Shown: positions 26,201 to 36,992, numbered from the stretch's first letter. The stretch is 64,000 nt of DNA from Sclerotinia nivalis (GCA_029531795.1 JAPEIS010000010.1:1-64000); one strand, 5' to 3'. Notes: generated from the letters alone by a model not told the origin. Program-made: numbers and translations.

Positions 26201-26290
26201 GAAAGCATCTTTAAATACCAGAATTTACAAACTAATACTTTCAAAACAACTCTTCCTTCAATCTTACGAAACAAAAAAGACCCTTAACAA
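23245..26290 (+). pseudogene. Gypsy family II RT, RNase H and integrase (copy 1), broken
   Basis: The reverse transcriptase spans about 23245-24060 and includes KFYIDDIFSG (the YxDD box) near 23690. RNase H spans about 24090-24560. Integrase spans about 24990-25800, with an IGFDFIEPF-like first-Asp region near 25180. A C-terminal pol tail follows to about 26290. Many stops are present, all of the TAA/TAG/TGA kind expected from RIP. Confidence 0.8.
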
Positions 26291-26973
26291 CCCAAAAAAG
26301 AAAATAACCCATAATAACAACAAAAACATTTTCGAATCAAAGTATATATTACAAAAATATTATATAAAATACACTTTCGATCTCAACAAGATCTAAATCA
26401 TATACAAAATCAGAAGAATCTAATCAAATCTATACAAAATCAGAACTTCAACTAACCAATTAACTAACAGATTATATTCGAACCACAATAATCTGTTTTT
26501 AAGAAAATTGATACAATTATAATTTCCAAAAAAAGCAAAGGATAAAAGGACTATTAATTTAACAATTCTTTTAAGCCTAGAAAACCTCAATAAACTCATT
26601 CCTGATTAAACCACTTTCAGCAAACAATCTTGTAGTTTTCCTTTCAGACTTTCGACCGTTTTCTTCAATTAAATCTAGATTTTATTTTCAATTCAATTCA
26701 TAAAAGATTTTAAATATTAAAATTGTTTAAAGATTTTTCTATATTTACAGCAAAATAACATAAACCAAAAACAATATTAATTTAATATAATCCATTTCTT
26801 CTTTTTCATAAATTAGAAAAGTAAAAATAGCATACTAAGCTAAAAGCTAAAAAAATATCATTTCACAAGAAAGACTTCTAATTCATTTAGCAAAAAAACA
26901 ATATATACATAACTTCAGAAAACCTCTGAATAAGAGAGGTATGCGGGAGCATATATTGCTTCAGCTCCGGTCT

Positions 26974-27106
26974 AGATACTATACCAAAAAGGAGGCAAAT
27001 AACATGACTCCAAAAGGGTCTATATAATCACTCCAATTCAATCTAATTTAATAAAAAATGCACAACTTCAATTTATCATTTTGTATCCGTTTCCGTCGTG
27101 TTTACT
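26974..27106 (+). repeat. 3' LTR of Gypsy family II copy 1
   Basis: 133 bp. Compared with the 5' LTR it has changes such as CCGTACC to CTATACC, transitions typical of RIP. It is followed by the duplicated GCAAT. Confidence 0.92.
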
Positions 27107-27300
27107 GCAATGAATTTGGGATATTGTGAAATTGATTTTGTACGAACTTAGTTCATTTCGAAATGAACTTGGCTTATTTCGGAATGCTTTTACTCTTGCC
27201 TATTTCGGTATCAATTAGTTTATTCCGAAATTTAGCTCATTCCGTAATCAATGTAGTTGATTTCGCAATCCCTATATTGCGCTACGTCCCGTAACACATT

Positions 27301-27823
27301 TCTATTATGGATCTGGCTATAGTCATTAGTCAAGATGTGGCACCTGATAGTTCCGGGCCTTTTAGGATTCGATGCAGCCAGACAAATCTAATCCGCCATG
27401 ATTCATATAATTAGCTATTCTGAAGCTCGATAGTGGTATTACATGCAGGAGATGAGCTTACCCGCTACTGGAGTTGATAGCTACCATTAAAGGAACGACA
27501 GTGCATACGAACCCCGTGCTTGCATACATCAATAGGGAGCTAGACTACATGGGGACGATGCACCGCACCACAAGTTTGGGGGTACTATCAGCACTACTAA
27601 TCCTGGTACCAGAAGTTCGGCCTCGGATATCATCGTTTTACACATCCTTCATTTGCGGTAAGCGTAGCGAACCCAACTCTGCGAGACCAGAAATTGGCCG
27701 CAAAATATAACTGGTGGTTTAATGACGTATATGACTACAAATAGCGATCATTTATCCGCTAACTTGACATTTATATTACTGAGCAGAAAAGTTTTGGAGT
27801 TCATATATTTTAAGCTCATTACT
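27301..27823 (+). promoter_or_regulatory. Right half of the divergent promoter / NRPS-like 5' region
   Basis: Ordinary-composition DNA between the Ginger-like element and the synthetase ATG. A 78-codon frame at 27474-27710 has no recognisable product. The frame of the synthetase extends 34 codons upstream of the chosen ATG, to an ATG at 27722, but that extension does not look like part of the A domain. No specific binding site is claimed. Confidence 0.5.
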
Positions 27824-30673
27824 ATGGGATCTTTAGATATCCCGCAACATGGTTCAAATTGGAACAGCCTTCAAGATGTTCTCGCTGATAGAGCCGAATT
27901 TGGGAACTCGCGGCTCTTGTTTTATCCCCTGGGAAATGTCTCGGAGCCTCTAGAAATTTCGTACAGGAGTCTGCAGATCGAGGCGAAGCAAAACGCCTGT
28001 GCTATTCGGTGTCTTGAAGGCTTCAAAGAGGGTCGTCCCGTACTTATTCATGTGGATAATCATTGGGATGCCATAATTTGGTTCTGGTCTGTTCTATACG
28101 CGAACGGTCTACCGGTTCTCTCCTCTCCTTTCAGCAATATCGAGGAGCATCGGCAGAGACATATACAAGGACTATCGGAGCTTCTAGGGTCACCAATATG
28201 TATTGCCAGAGCAGATTCCTTGCATCTGTTCGGGGGAGCCCATGGTCTACAGGTGCACACTATCGAAGCCCTGCTTGTAGCTCGAGGGTCTCAGGAATAC
28301 GAAAGCAGCGAAGGCCAGTTGACATATTGCTTAGATCCAGCTGTCCTAATGTTAACCTCTGGAAGTACCGGAATCCCTAAGGCCGTACCCTTGACGCATA
28401 AACAGATCTTCAAAGCTATTACTGGCAAGGCCTCTGTACGCCCTCTTCCGTCTGACCGCCCTTTTCTGAATTGGATTGGGCTTGACCATGTCGCAAGTCT
28501 AGTTGAGATTCATTTACAGTCTATGTATCTCGGCGTAGATCAGGTCCATGTCCACGCCGCCAATGTTGTTTCTTCGCCAATCACTTTTCTCGATCTCCTT
28601 TCCCACCATCGTGTTTCACGTTCATTCGCTCCCAATTTCTTCTTGGCTAAACTAGTGTCAACGATGCGATCGGCATCTGAGCATACCACGTTGACGTGGG
28701 ACTTGTCAAGTCTCACAATCCTAGCATCCGGTGGGGAGGCAAACGATGTCAAAACTTGCATTGAAGCATCTGACTTGCTCGAGAAATATGGATCACCTCG
28801 CAATGTCATTACCACGGGATACGGGATGACAGAAACCTGTGCAGGAGCCATTTTCAACCTCAATTGTCCGGATTATGATGTTGCCAACGGATATAACCTT
28901 GCATCTGTTGGGAAGTGCATGAAAGGCATAGAGATGCGCGTCACCGTATCTTCAGGAGACACGATTTCATACAGGAAGTTGGCGGTACCAAACCAGATCG
29001 GTGACCTCGAAATTCGTGGTGAGGTTGTTTTCAATGGCTACTATCGAAATCCAGAAGCAACCGAAGAGGCTTTCATCTCCGATGGTTGGTTTCGCACTGG
29101 TGATAAAGCTAGCATTGATCCGGATGGTAATTTGAACCTGATAGGTCGAGTTCAGGATGTCATCAATATCAACGGCGTTAAATTTATCACCGCTGACGTA
29201 CAAGCCTCGATTGATCAAGCCTTGGGCAGCCGCGTAGACCGGGTTATTATGTTTTCTTCTTGGACAGGGAGTACAGAGCAAGTCATTGTCGTATACATTC
29301 CCACGGAATGGCCTACTCGAGCGGAGGACATAATGGAGGTGGATAGCTTGGTGGTTCAAGTGTGCATCACTTGTACCGGTTCTCACCCCTTTGTCTTCTC
29401 GCTTAGACAAGAGTCACTATCTCTCCTTCCAACATCTACCCTGGGGAAAATACCACGAGCTAAGATGAGATCACTGTTCGAAAGGGATGTTTTTGCCGAT
29501 GATGTGAATATGCATCGGACAATACTCAAAGCATTCAAGAGTTCTAAGAAGCGCGAAATCGGACATGATTATATAAGCGAAACTGAGGCGAGCTACATCG
29601 ATGACTTTTCCATAACTAGCGGCATCGCCACCAATCTAATTGATGTCGATACATCATTATTTGATTTGGGTTTTACCTCAATGGATTTGATTAGACTAAA
29701 GCATCGGATTGACAATCGTTTACAAACATCCATCCCCGTAATTCTGTTAATGAAACACCCTACTGCTAAGTCACTGGCTGGAGCTTTGGACGCCAAGTTT
29801 TTTCAGGCACCTACGGTGGATGATTACGATCCAGTTGTTACACTGCGACCAAGTGGTGCAAAGATACCTCTGTGGTTAGTACATCCAGGTGTTGGTGAAG
29901 TGCTTGTATTTGTCGGACTATCTCAACACCTTGCTGACGATGACCGGCCGATATATGCCCTGCGAGCAAGGGGCTTTGAGCCAGGACAAAAGCGCTTTGC
30001 TTCCATTGGCGAGACTGTTGACACATACATAACGGCAATTCTGAAACGACAGCCGCATGGTCCCTACGCACTCGCTGGTTATAGCTATGGCACAATGCTT
30101 GCTTTCGAGATAGCCAAAAAACTTGAAAATAGGAATGAACCTGGTACTGTGCGTTTTCTTGGTAGCTTCAATTTGCCGCCCCACATCAAACAACGCATGC
30201 GTCAGCTCAACTGGAATATGTGTTTGTTGCATTTGGCCTACTTCTTGGGTCTTACTACAGAAGAATATGCTGATAGTATTGACGAAAGGGGGTTCTGCAC
30301 CGTGCCGCGTGGCGCAGCTTTGGCGCAGATTCTTGATGTAGCAGATAATGTTCGTTTGGAGGAATTGGGGATGGATAAGCAAGGACTTGCAAGTTGGACA
30401 GATGTTGCTTACGGCCTGCAGAGTATGGCTGCTGACTATGACCCAGATGGGAAAGTGGACGTAATAGATATTTTCCATGCCATACCCTTGAAGATAGCAG
30501 CTGCCTCGAGAGAAGAATGGGTAGGGAATCAACTGAGTAAGTGGGGCAACTATTGCCGTACCGAGCCTAGATTTCACAAAGTTGGAGGAGCACATTATAC
30601 TATGATTGGTCCCGATTATGTCTCCGGATTTTCGGTAACGCTGAAGGCTGCATTGAAGGCGAGAGGGATTTAA
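27824..30673 (+). CDS. NRPS-like synthetase, A-T-TE (aryl-pyruvate dimerising type)
   Basis: A 949-residue single-exon protein with the compact A-T-TE layout of fungal enzymes that activate two aromatic 2-oxo acids, such as phenylpyruvate or 4-hydroxyphenylpyruvate, and join them into quinone, furanone or butenolide cores. Adenylation motifs: MLTSGSTGIPKAVPLTH (about 174), GYGMTETCAG (330), GWFRTGDK (420), GRVQDVININGVKF (439) and STLGKIPRAK. The carrier domain has LGFTSMDL (about 614) with the phosphopantetheine Ser. The thioesterase has GYSYG (about 750) and a late GGAHYTM (about 921) as probable catalytic His. No condensation domain is present. The ATG at 27824 gives a start fitting the family; 27722 is possible. 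O-methyltransferase 2 follows 128 bp downstream. The product cannot be read from sequence. Confidence 0.93.
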   Translation: MGSLDIPQHGSNWNSLQDVLADRAEFGNSRLLFYPLGNVSEPLEISYRSLQIEAKQNACAIRCLEGFKEGRPVLIHVDNHWDAIIWFWSVLYANGLPVLSSPFSNIEEHRQRHIQGLSELLGSPICIARADSLHLFGGAHGLQVHTIEALLVARGSQEYESSEGQLTYCLDPAVLMLTSGSTGIPKAVPLTHKQIFKAITGKASVRPLPSDRPFLNWIGLDHVASLVEIHLQSMYLGVDQVHVHAANVVSSPITFLDLLSHHRVSRSFAPNFFLAKLVSTMRSASEHTTLTWDLSSLTILASGGEANDVKTCIEASDLLEKYGSPRNVITTGYGMTETCAGAIFNLNCPDYDVANGYNLASVGKCMKGIEMRVTVSSGDTISYRKLAVPNQIGDLEIRGEVVFNGYYRNPEATEEAFISDGWFRTGDKASIDPDGNLNLIGRVQDVININGVKFITADVQASIDQALGSRVDRVIMFSSWTGSTEQVIVVYIPTEWPTRAEDIMEVDSLVVQVCITCTGSHPFVFSLRQESLSLLPTSTLGKIPRAKMRSLFERDVFADDVNMHRTILKAFKSSKKREIGHDYISETEASYIDDFSITSGIATNLIDVDTSLFDLGFTSMDLIRLKHRIDNRLQTSIPVILLMKHPTAKSLAGALDAKFFQAPTVDDYDPVVTLRPSGAKIPLWLVHPGVGEVLVFVGLSQHLADDDRPIYALRARGFEPGQKRFASIGETVDTYITAILKRQPHGPYALAGYSYGTMLAFEIAKKLENRNEPGTVRFLGSFNLPPHIKQRMRQLNWNMCLLHLAYFLGLTTEEYADSIDERGFCTVPRGAALAQILDVADNVRLEELGMDKQGLASWTDVAYGLQSMAADYDPDGKVDVIDIFHAIPLKIAAASREEWVGNQLSKWGNYCRTEPRFHKVGGAHYTMIGPDYVSGFSVTLKAALKARGI

Positions 30674-30801
30674 TATAAATACTTCTATTTTTTATTACTT
30701 GCTTGCAATATACCATTTGAGAATCTATACCTTTCTTCCTACTTTGAATTCAAATCACGGATCAAGATTACTAGTTTGTGCATAGTATCATACCTTCAAA
30801 A

Positions 30802-32196
30802 ATGGATACAGCTTTGGCACAAATCACGCAATTGGCAGCGTCAGCCGATGAAGTCGCTCGGCAAAACCTTATGACTGCTTTACACAAACTGGCATATTCT
30901 ATGGAAAGTTCTAATGACACCACCCGTAGATTTGGCCATATGGTAAGTTCAAAGAGCCAATTAAAGTGGGAATCTAACAAAGTTTTCCAGACTCTACAAC
31001 CAGCCGCTATCAAGATAGGAGTTGACCTGGGCATTTTCAAACATTTGGTCGAGGTTGGAGGTGTCGTAACTGCCAAGAAATTATCCCTCCAAACCGACTC
31101 CGACTATCAACTAATGAGTATTACGATATTATTTCCTATTCTAATTCGCTACCACGGAGTTATTGCTTACATTCCCTGCAGCACGAATCTTGCGCTATCT
31201 TTCTACGATTAACGCAGTGGACGAGGTGTCTCAAGAGCAATACTCAGCCAATCATGTTACAAAGAACCTAGCAGAGAAGGTCACAGAAGCAGGCATCAAC
31301 CATTAGTACGTATCATTCCTAGCTTGGAGATGTTTTCCCCTATCTTATTCTGACGATCAATCCCAAAATGTAGCTTCGGAACCGTTGGGCCGCAGTATTT
31401 AGCGCTCCCACTCTTCTTGAAGAAGACTTCTTATCAGAATCCTACCAACGAGTTGCATACAGCGTTTCAGGATGCATGGGAGACACCCCTGCACGCATTT
31501 GCCTGGTTCGGAGAGCATCCTGATCATCTGGCTCCTTTCAACGACTACATGGCGCTTAGGCGCGAACCCCAGCTTTCCTGGCTGACCGTATATCCTGTCG
31601 GCGAGGAAGTTCAAGACATCAGCCCCCAGAGACCATTGTACGTGAATGTTGGTGGAGGTGTGGGTCACCAGTGTGCCCAATTCAAGGAAAGATATCCTGA
31701 TGTGCCTGGACGAGTGATACTGCAAGACTTGCCACACTCAATTGCCGAAGCGTTGAAGACTCCTGGTGTGGAAAATCTGGTGCATAACTTCTTTGACCCA
31801 CAACCGATCAAGGGTAAGACGGTGTTTGTGTTGCCCCGACTCAAAGCCGAGACTGACACGGTAATCATAGGTGCCAAATTCTACTACATGCGAGGTGTGC
31901 TGCACAACCACCCTCCCCACAAAGTCCAAAAGCTACTCGAGAACACCAAGTCGGCCATGGCACCAGATTCGATCTTACTCATTGATGAGATGATCCTGCC
32001 AGATAAGGGCGTAAATGCTAACGCGGCGGCCATTGACATGACCATGATGACAGCCCTCGCTGCAATGGAACGTACGGAGGCGCAGTGGGGCGAGACGTTG
32101 AAAGATGCAGGGCTTGAAATAGTGCGGGTGTATACATACAACCCCTTGTATTACGAGAGTGTAATGGATGTCCGTCTGTTGAAGAATGCACAGTAA
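30802..32196 (+). CDS. SAM-dependent O-methyltransferase 2
   Basis: A 385-residue fungal O-methyltransferase, probably acting on an enol or phenol of the synthetase product. Five exons fit GT..AG signals and keep frame: 30802-30942, 30991-31117, 31182-31305, 31374-31813 and 31871-32196 (1,158 nt). The last intron is 57 nt and open, so a naive translation reads through it. Motifs: LQPAAIKIGVDLGIFKHLVE (exon 2), RILRYLSTINAVDEV (exon 3), YFGTVGPQYLALPLFLK (start of exon 4), the SAM-binding VNVGGGVGHQ, and AKFYYMRGVLHNHP before the catalytic-His region. It lies 128 bp after the synthetase on the same strand. It is clearly distinct from O-methyltransferase 1. Confidence 0.92.
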
Positions 32197-32575
32197 GACG
32201 GATTCGGGTCAGCCCGAAATTAGCCTAAGACGAGAACTCCAACATATGTACCTCTTTGTTGCATAGCTGAAATGGATTCAACATCATCACCCTTGTAATA
32301 TTTCACGTTTTGTAGGTGACTGACTGTTGTTGCATAAGGCGCATTTGATGCATACCACGCCATGGATAGATCCTACGTAATCTTCGTACTTTCCGCATCG
32401 GGCATGGGTCGAAGCTAGTACCCTATCATGACTATATGTAATCTGCCTTTTGTAGGTAGCGAATCAACAGCTTTTACAGCCCATATGAATGAGATGCCTA
32501 CAGTGACTTTGAGACAGAATGAGTACAAATACGTGACCGAGTACGATGACCTCAATACTTGCTTAGTGTATCCTA
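32197..32575. other. Intergenic, 3' side of O-methyltransferase 2
   Basis: Non-coding spacer. A small frame at 32428-32664 runs across the MITE boundary and is not credible as a gene. Confidence 0.5.
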
Positions 32576-32965
32576 CGGAGGTTGATGGGGTAAGTAATGT
32601 AACACATTTTTTGCCGTTTTTCCTGTCTTTTAATGCTGCTTTAAAGAACTCGAATAGATATTGAGCTGTTCCGATAGAATTTTGATGATTTTGATGAAAT
32701 TTCAACAACCTTATAATTTTGAAGCTTTTGAAGTTTGTATAACCCTTTTTAATGAATCCAAAATAGCTTTAAAATAGATTCCGAAATAAATATTAATGAT
32801 TTTGAATGATTTTATTAGTAAAATTTGAAATTTACAATACTTTAACCATCTAGATTTCATCATACAAATTTTCAATCAGCGTGACGATATGATTGGTTAA
32901 AGCCCTTGTTTGTGGAACAAGCGCGGTCATTTTTTGGCGTATAATACTTTCCCCATCAACCTCCG
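32576..32965. mobile_element. 390-bp MITE with TA target site
   Basis: Inverted ends start CGGAGGTTGATGGGG (left 32576, right ends 32965) and extend to about 26 bp with mismatches. They are flanked by TA at 32574-32575 and 32966-32967. The interior is AT-rich and non-coding. This is a separate family from the MITE at 22694. It sits between O-methyltransferase 2 and the P450. Confidence 0.85.
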
Positions 32966-32967
32966 TA

Positions 32968-33864
32968 GATTCTCTCGGGGCCCATCGGAGTTCCGAGTTT
33001 TCATGCATATGCGCTACCACCCTGTAGGTATCCCCGCACGATATGAGGGGTAATTGCTTTTAATTTTAATCCTTTCACACCCCTGAACAAAAACCCGGCA
33101 CACCAAGAAAACACTACCTATCTTGTCAATATCAAATGTCAAATTAATCTAATATTTCGAATTAAAAGTTGAATATGACTTCTATTTGGCTATTGTTCCT
33201 GTTGAAGGTCCCTAGTCAGAGCGATAGATATGGAGCTAGGACCCTCTTAGGCTTGACGTCGTTACCCCACCAGGACATATACCCTAACGAGGCTCAACCT
33301 CATTAATCAACGCAATATGATTCAGGAACTAATTTGCATTCATGGTATTCGTCGTGATATCTTATCTACCTAGGTATTTCAACAGTTTTAGTGCTTTTTT
33401 TATTCCAAATTATTTTGAACTCGTATAATATTGAAATTCAAGTTGTTTTCAATTGTTCATTCGATTTAAGTGATCTGACGCGCCATTTTTTTTCGTCCAG
33501 GGTGTATCTGCCTTTGCACTTGACACCTTCCTCGTAATTGATCAATAGAACAAATTTCTTTTATTGGCAATAAGCCAGTGCTTAAGTTAGACTTCTATGG
33601 ACAAAGATGTACACAAATATAATGAAATACCTGATCTGGGAAGTACCCATCAAATTTGGATCTATGTCCCCTAATAAGCAATGTTTAGCTTGGTTTGTGG
33701 CGCGGAAATCGAGAAAAGATTCGAGGAGAGGTTATGGGCATCCAGAATCACGATTCTAAAAATGTGAGGCTACTGGTCATTGTCTTTCTCATTTCTCAAT
33801 TTTTATTGTTAGAGAAGCAGATTTCTTGTCATAAAAATTTCACGTTCTTCCTCGATCTCTACCC
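32968..33864. other. Intergenic, upstream of the P450
   Basis: Ordinary to moderately AT-rich DNA without a supportable gene. It presumably contains the P450 promoter. A frame at 33695-33877 overlaps the P450 start and lacks recognisable content. Confidence 0.5.
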
Positions 33865-35523
33865 ATGGCGACATTGAAGATTATGGTGCCGTGGCAGGAT
33901 CAGATACTTTTGCTTGCCTTAGTGCTCGCCAGTATTGTTCTGTTGAGATCTTTTCTTAATTCTTTGCACCAGGGTAAAGAAAGCGCTAAAGTATGGAACA
34001 ACCTCCAAGTCGTCGGGTTACCATCAACGGGAATATTTTCGTGGACTCGGGCGCTCTTTGCAAGCATACTGTCTATTCCACGCAATACACATGATGGATA
34101 TGAAAGAATTTGCAAAACCCAAGGTCGGCCATTCGCACTTCCCACCATGTGGATGGGTACTGCTGTTGTTGTCCTACCACCATCGCTGCTATCCCTTCTC
34201 AACAAACCAGATAGCGAGCTCTCGGGATTCAAAGCCCTACTTGACACCATACAACTGCCGTACATGATATCTGATCGCGATATTTACGAAAATGTCATTC
34301 ACTTCGATGTTGTTCGCAAGAAACTCACACGAAAAGACGTCGGCTCCCTTGCCGTTGCTACTGCCGAAGAGATTGATTTTGCCTTTCGTGATTCTTGGGG
34401 TACATCAAATGAATGGAAAAATGTCAATGGATGGGATGCCGCTGGACGTATCATCACTTGTGCAGCACTGCGTATTCTGATAGGACTGCCTTTTTGTCGC
34501 AACGGAAAGTTATTCGAACAGTCCCAACTATATGCAAACTCTCTATTTGCGGGTACCGTAATCATTAACTGCTTGCCGCCATCGACGAGACCTTTCTTAG
34601 CACCTTTATTGGCGCTGCGTGCGAAATACTACCAAGCTCGTTGTCAAAAGATTCTAGAGCCATATGTGGAAGAGAGAATACGTCAATGGGAAAAGCACCG
34701 AGCGGGGGATGATCAACCCGTATGTACACGTAAAAGAATCTTGTAAGTCTTCAGTTTTGGCTAACTACTTCATATACAGAACGATTTTCTTCAATGGATG
34801 ATCGTGAAGTGTTCCGGTAATCCTCTACAAATGAAGCCAACCAAGCTGGCAATGCGCCTCCTTGCTCTCAACACAATGTTCGTTTTCGCTATGGGTTACG
34901 TATTCGCTCACTGTGTACTTGATCTATACGCCAGCCCTTCCAAGATTGAGTTTGTCGAGGGCCTGAAGGAAGAATGCAGACATATTTCGGAAAAATATAA
35001 CGGCCTTTCGACAAAGGAAGCTGTTGACTCACTCTATCGTATTGATTCAACCGTACGGGAGTCCATGCGTATATCGGATGTCGGTGTTACCACTCTTCCT
35101 CTTGAAGTCATGGATAGGCCCATCGATCTGGGAAACGGGATCATTGTCCCTCGTGGTGTACGAATGGTATTTCCTACACAGCCAATGCATCTTGATCCCA
35201 GCTATTACGACGATCCTCTAACCTTCGATGCCTTCCGGTTTTCGCGAAAGTTTGAGAACCTAGATGAATCCAGTGAGAAGAACTCGGAGCGGGAACTTCT
35301 TACATCTCCAACCAAATTCTTCCTCGCTTTTGGATACGGCAGGCATGGCTGTCCTGGGCGATGGTTCGTTTCCCAGACAATCAAGCAAGCGCTAGCCTAT
35401 GTTGTTTTGAATTACGATATCGAGATTATTGGAGAGGTTAAGAGGAAATCTTTGCTGAATATGATGGTACCCCCAACAGATGCTCAGATCAAAATTCGAC
35501 GAATAGCAGACAGGAAGAATTAA
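33865..35523 (+). CDS. Cytochrome P450 monooxygenase
   Basis: A 532-residue microsomal-type P450, likely oxidising the synthetase-derived core. Two exons, 33865-34719 and 34780-35523, are joined by a 60-nt intron (GTATGT, GCTAAC branch, ATACAG). The ATG is in the context ACCCATGGCG. Residues 14-31 form a membrane anchor (ILLLALVLASIVLL). The K-helix ExxR is seen as RESMR in DSTVRESMRISD. The heme-binding loop FGYGRHGCPGRWF is complete with its Cys. The I-helix reads LNTMFVFAMGYVFAH where relatives usually have an acidic/His plus Thr-Thr pair, so the oxygen-activating Thr appears absent. It is on the same strand as the synthetase and O-methyltransferase 2, which supports cluster membership. 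Confidence 0.92.
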
Positions 35524-36410
35524 CGGGGCCGGGTGTCACGAGCCATAATAGCGTGTTTACAAAGAAGTTCTAGCTATAACCTCACAGCATCAGAAATGAA
35601 GCGTGTATTAAATCCAAAATCTACTTTATTCTATCAAACTATTGCCCTTTGAAGCTGCGTCGACTCTATGTAGACCTTCGCTGCTGTTGACAGCCTTACT
35701 TATTTTTAACATATCGAACAAATAGCCCATTATCATAATCGGAGAAAGGCTATTTCAGACTGGAGTTAACATCATATTAATGGAGGAATATTTTAACACT
35801 AATTATGGTGAATTTTAGAATCGTATTCCCGGATAAGATAATTACTCCAAAAAGACTACCTAATTAGAATATAAATTCCCAATTGCATTTTCAGGCTTTG
35901 GGTTATGAATCTATGAACGAGCGTATAACATCCTCCGAACCCTAATCCGTATGGCCCTGGGATCAATAATCCCTACTAGTTCAAACCGGATATGTCAAAT
36001 GAATATAGTATACTTGGTCGAGCAGTGAAGCCTGTTCTTTTCCAGCAATTTGCCTGCAAGGATTTCTCGTCCATCATATCAGCCCCTCGGTTAAACTACA
36101 AGCAGCAGAAGAGAAAATCTAGGTTGTCAATTGTGTGTGGGGTCTGGACGGATTGGCTGATTAAGCATATTATGTTGCGTAGGTAGAAAAGGCTGGATGT
36201 CCAATGCCCATTCGGAGCTTAGCGCTCTAATTATCCGCTTATTTTTTCTCGCGACCTTTGAGAAGACTCGAGAATCCTACATTCTTACTATGGAGAGTCT
36301 CGCATAATTATCTATGTAGTTAGTAGTTTCTTTTACGGTTGCAATCCTAAAACAGGTGGTGTTTGCGAATGAATGTAAGATCTTCCATCTGACCGAAGTG
36401 ACTGCATACC
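35524..36410. other. Intergenic after the P450, no gene supported
   Basis: Composition is intermediate. A 64-codon frame at 35992-36186 has no recognisable features. The last five bases before the Copia element (36411-36415, AGATT) form its target duplication. Confidence 0.5.
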
Positions 36411-36415
36411 AGATT

Positions 36416-36594
36416 TGTCAGGGTTAGAGCAACGGTATTGATACAGTGGAATCTTATCAATTCAATTGGAAAGGTATTATATCAGAGAGATCAATAATGA
36501 TATTATATATATGTATTTTCTATATATGAAAATTTTGATCTGGTTTATATAAAATTTGTTAATTCAGTATACTTATTCAGTATAATTCCTGATA
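36416..36594 (-). repeat. 3' LTR of the Copia element
   Basis: 179 bp, aligned over its whole length with 61177-61355. The terminal CA has become TA on the plus strand, a transition expected from RIP. Confidence 0.9.
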
Positions 36595-36992
36595 TCCTTC
36601 TTTGCTGAAAAGTCTGTATAAATAATAATTTTGAATTATTTTAATTCTATTTAATCTACTATAAAATCTTATTTATAATAAAATAGAAAAAAGAAAGAAT
36701 AAAAGAAATTAAATCTTTTTAATTTTCAGGTGAAATCCTTCTTCAAAGTAAATCGGATGGAGTTAGGTTTAATTTAACATTAATTGATTAAATTGATTAT
36801 ATCTCCAAATACTATAGCAAAGGTTAGTAATCTAAACTTCATTAATTCTTATAATGATCTTCTATTATAATGCTTATATCTTTAATAGAGTTCAGTATTT
36901 CTATAGATCTTTTATTTGTATTATAATATAAAAGTACCTCTAATGAAATCCTTTTCGATGGGATTATAATGTTAATATTAAATGTAAGGATT

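Larger units (their letters stand above)
18036..27106 (+). mobile_element. Gypsy-type LTR retroelement, family II copy 1 (contains a MITE)
   Basis: Two 133-bp LTRs (18036-18168 and 26974-27106) begin AGATACCGTACC or its RIP variant and end TTTACT. They are flanked by the 5-bp duplication GCAAT (18031-18035 and 27107-27111). Domain order gag-protease-RT-RNase H-integrase identifies the Ty3/Gypsy group. Excluding the 436-bp MITE and its TA, the length is 8,633 bp, close to copy 2 (8,622 bp). It is inserted in the right end of the Ginger-like element. Confidence 0.92.
15824..27296 (+). mobile_element. Ginger/KRBA2-like integrase DNA transposon (split by a Gypsy element)
   Basis: The ends read TGTTACGGGACGTAGCGCAA at 15824 and its exact reverse complement ending at 27296. 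They are flanked by the 4-bp duplication CATT (15820-15823 and 27297-27300). The terminal inverted repeats are about 185 bp and are built from repeated modules near ATTCCGAAATNAACTA. Without the Gypsy insertion the element is about 2,397 bp. Termini of the TGT..ACA kind, a 4-bp target site and an integrase-type protein are the hallmarks of Ginger transposons. Both strands carry RIP-type damage in the coding part, while the extreme ends are well preserved. Confidence 0.85.

Noticed and set aside
27474..27710. 78-codon plus-strand frame upstream of the synthetase
   Set aside because: No recognisable content and located in the expected promoter.
28060..30595. Several frames of 66-225 codons antisense to the NRPS-like gene
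   Set aside because: Shadows of a strongly supported 949-residue gene; no motifs.
32428..32664. 78-codon frame after O-methyltransferase 2
   Set aside because: It crosses the MITE boundary at 32576, so it cannot be an ancestral gene.
36416..36594. Considered a solo LTR
   Set aside because: The five bases on its two sides differ (AGATT, TCCTT), while AGATT matches the far side of the LTR at 61177-61355.
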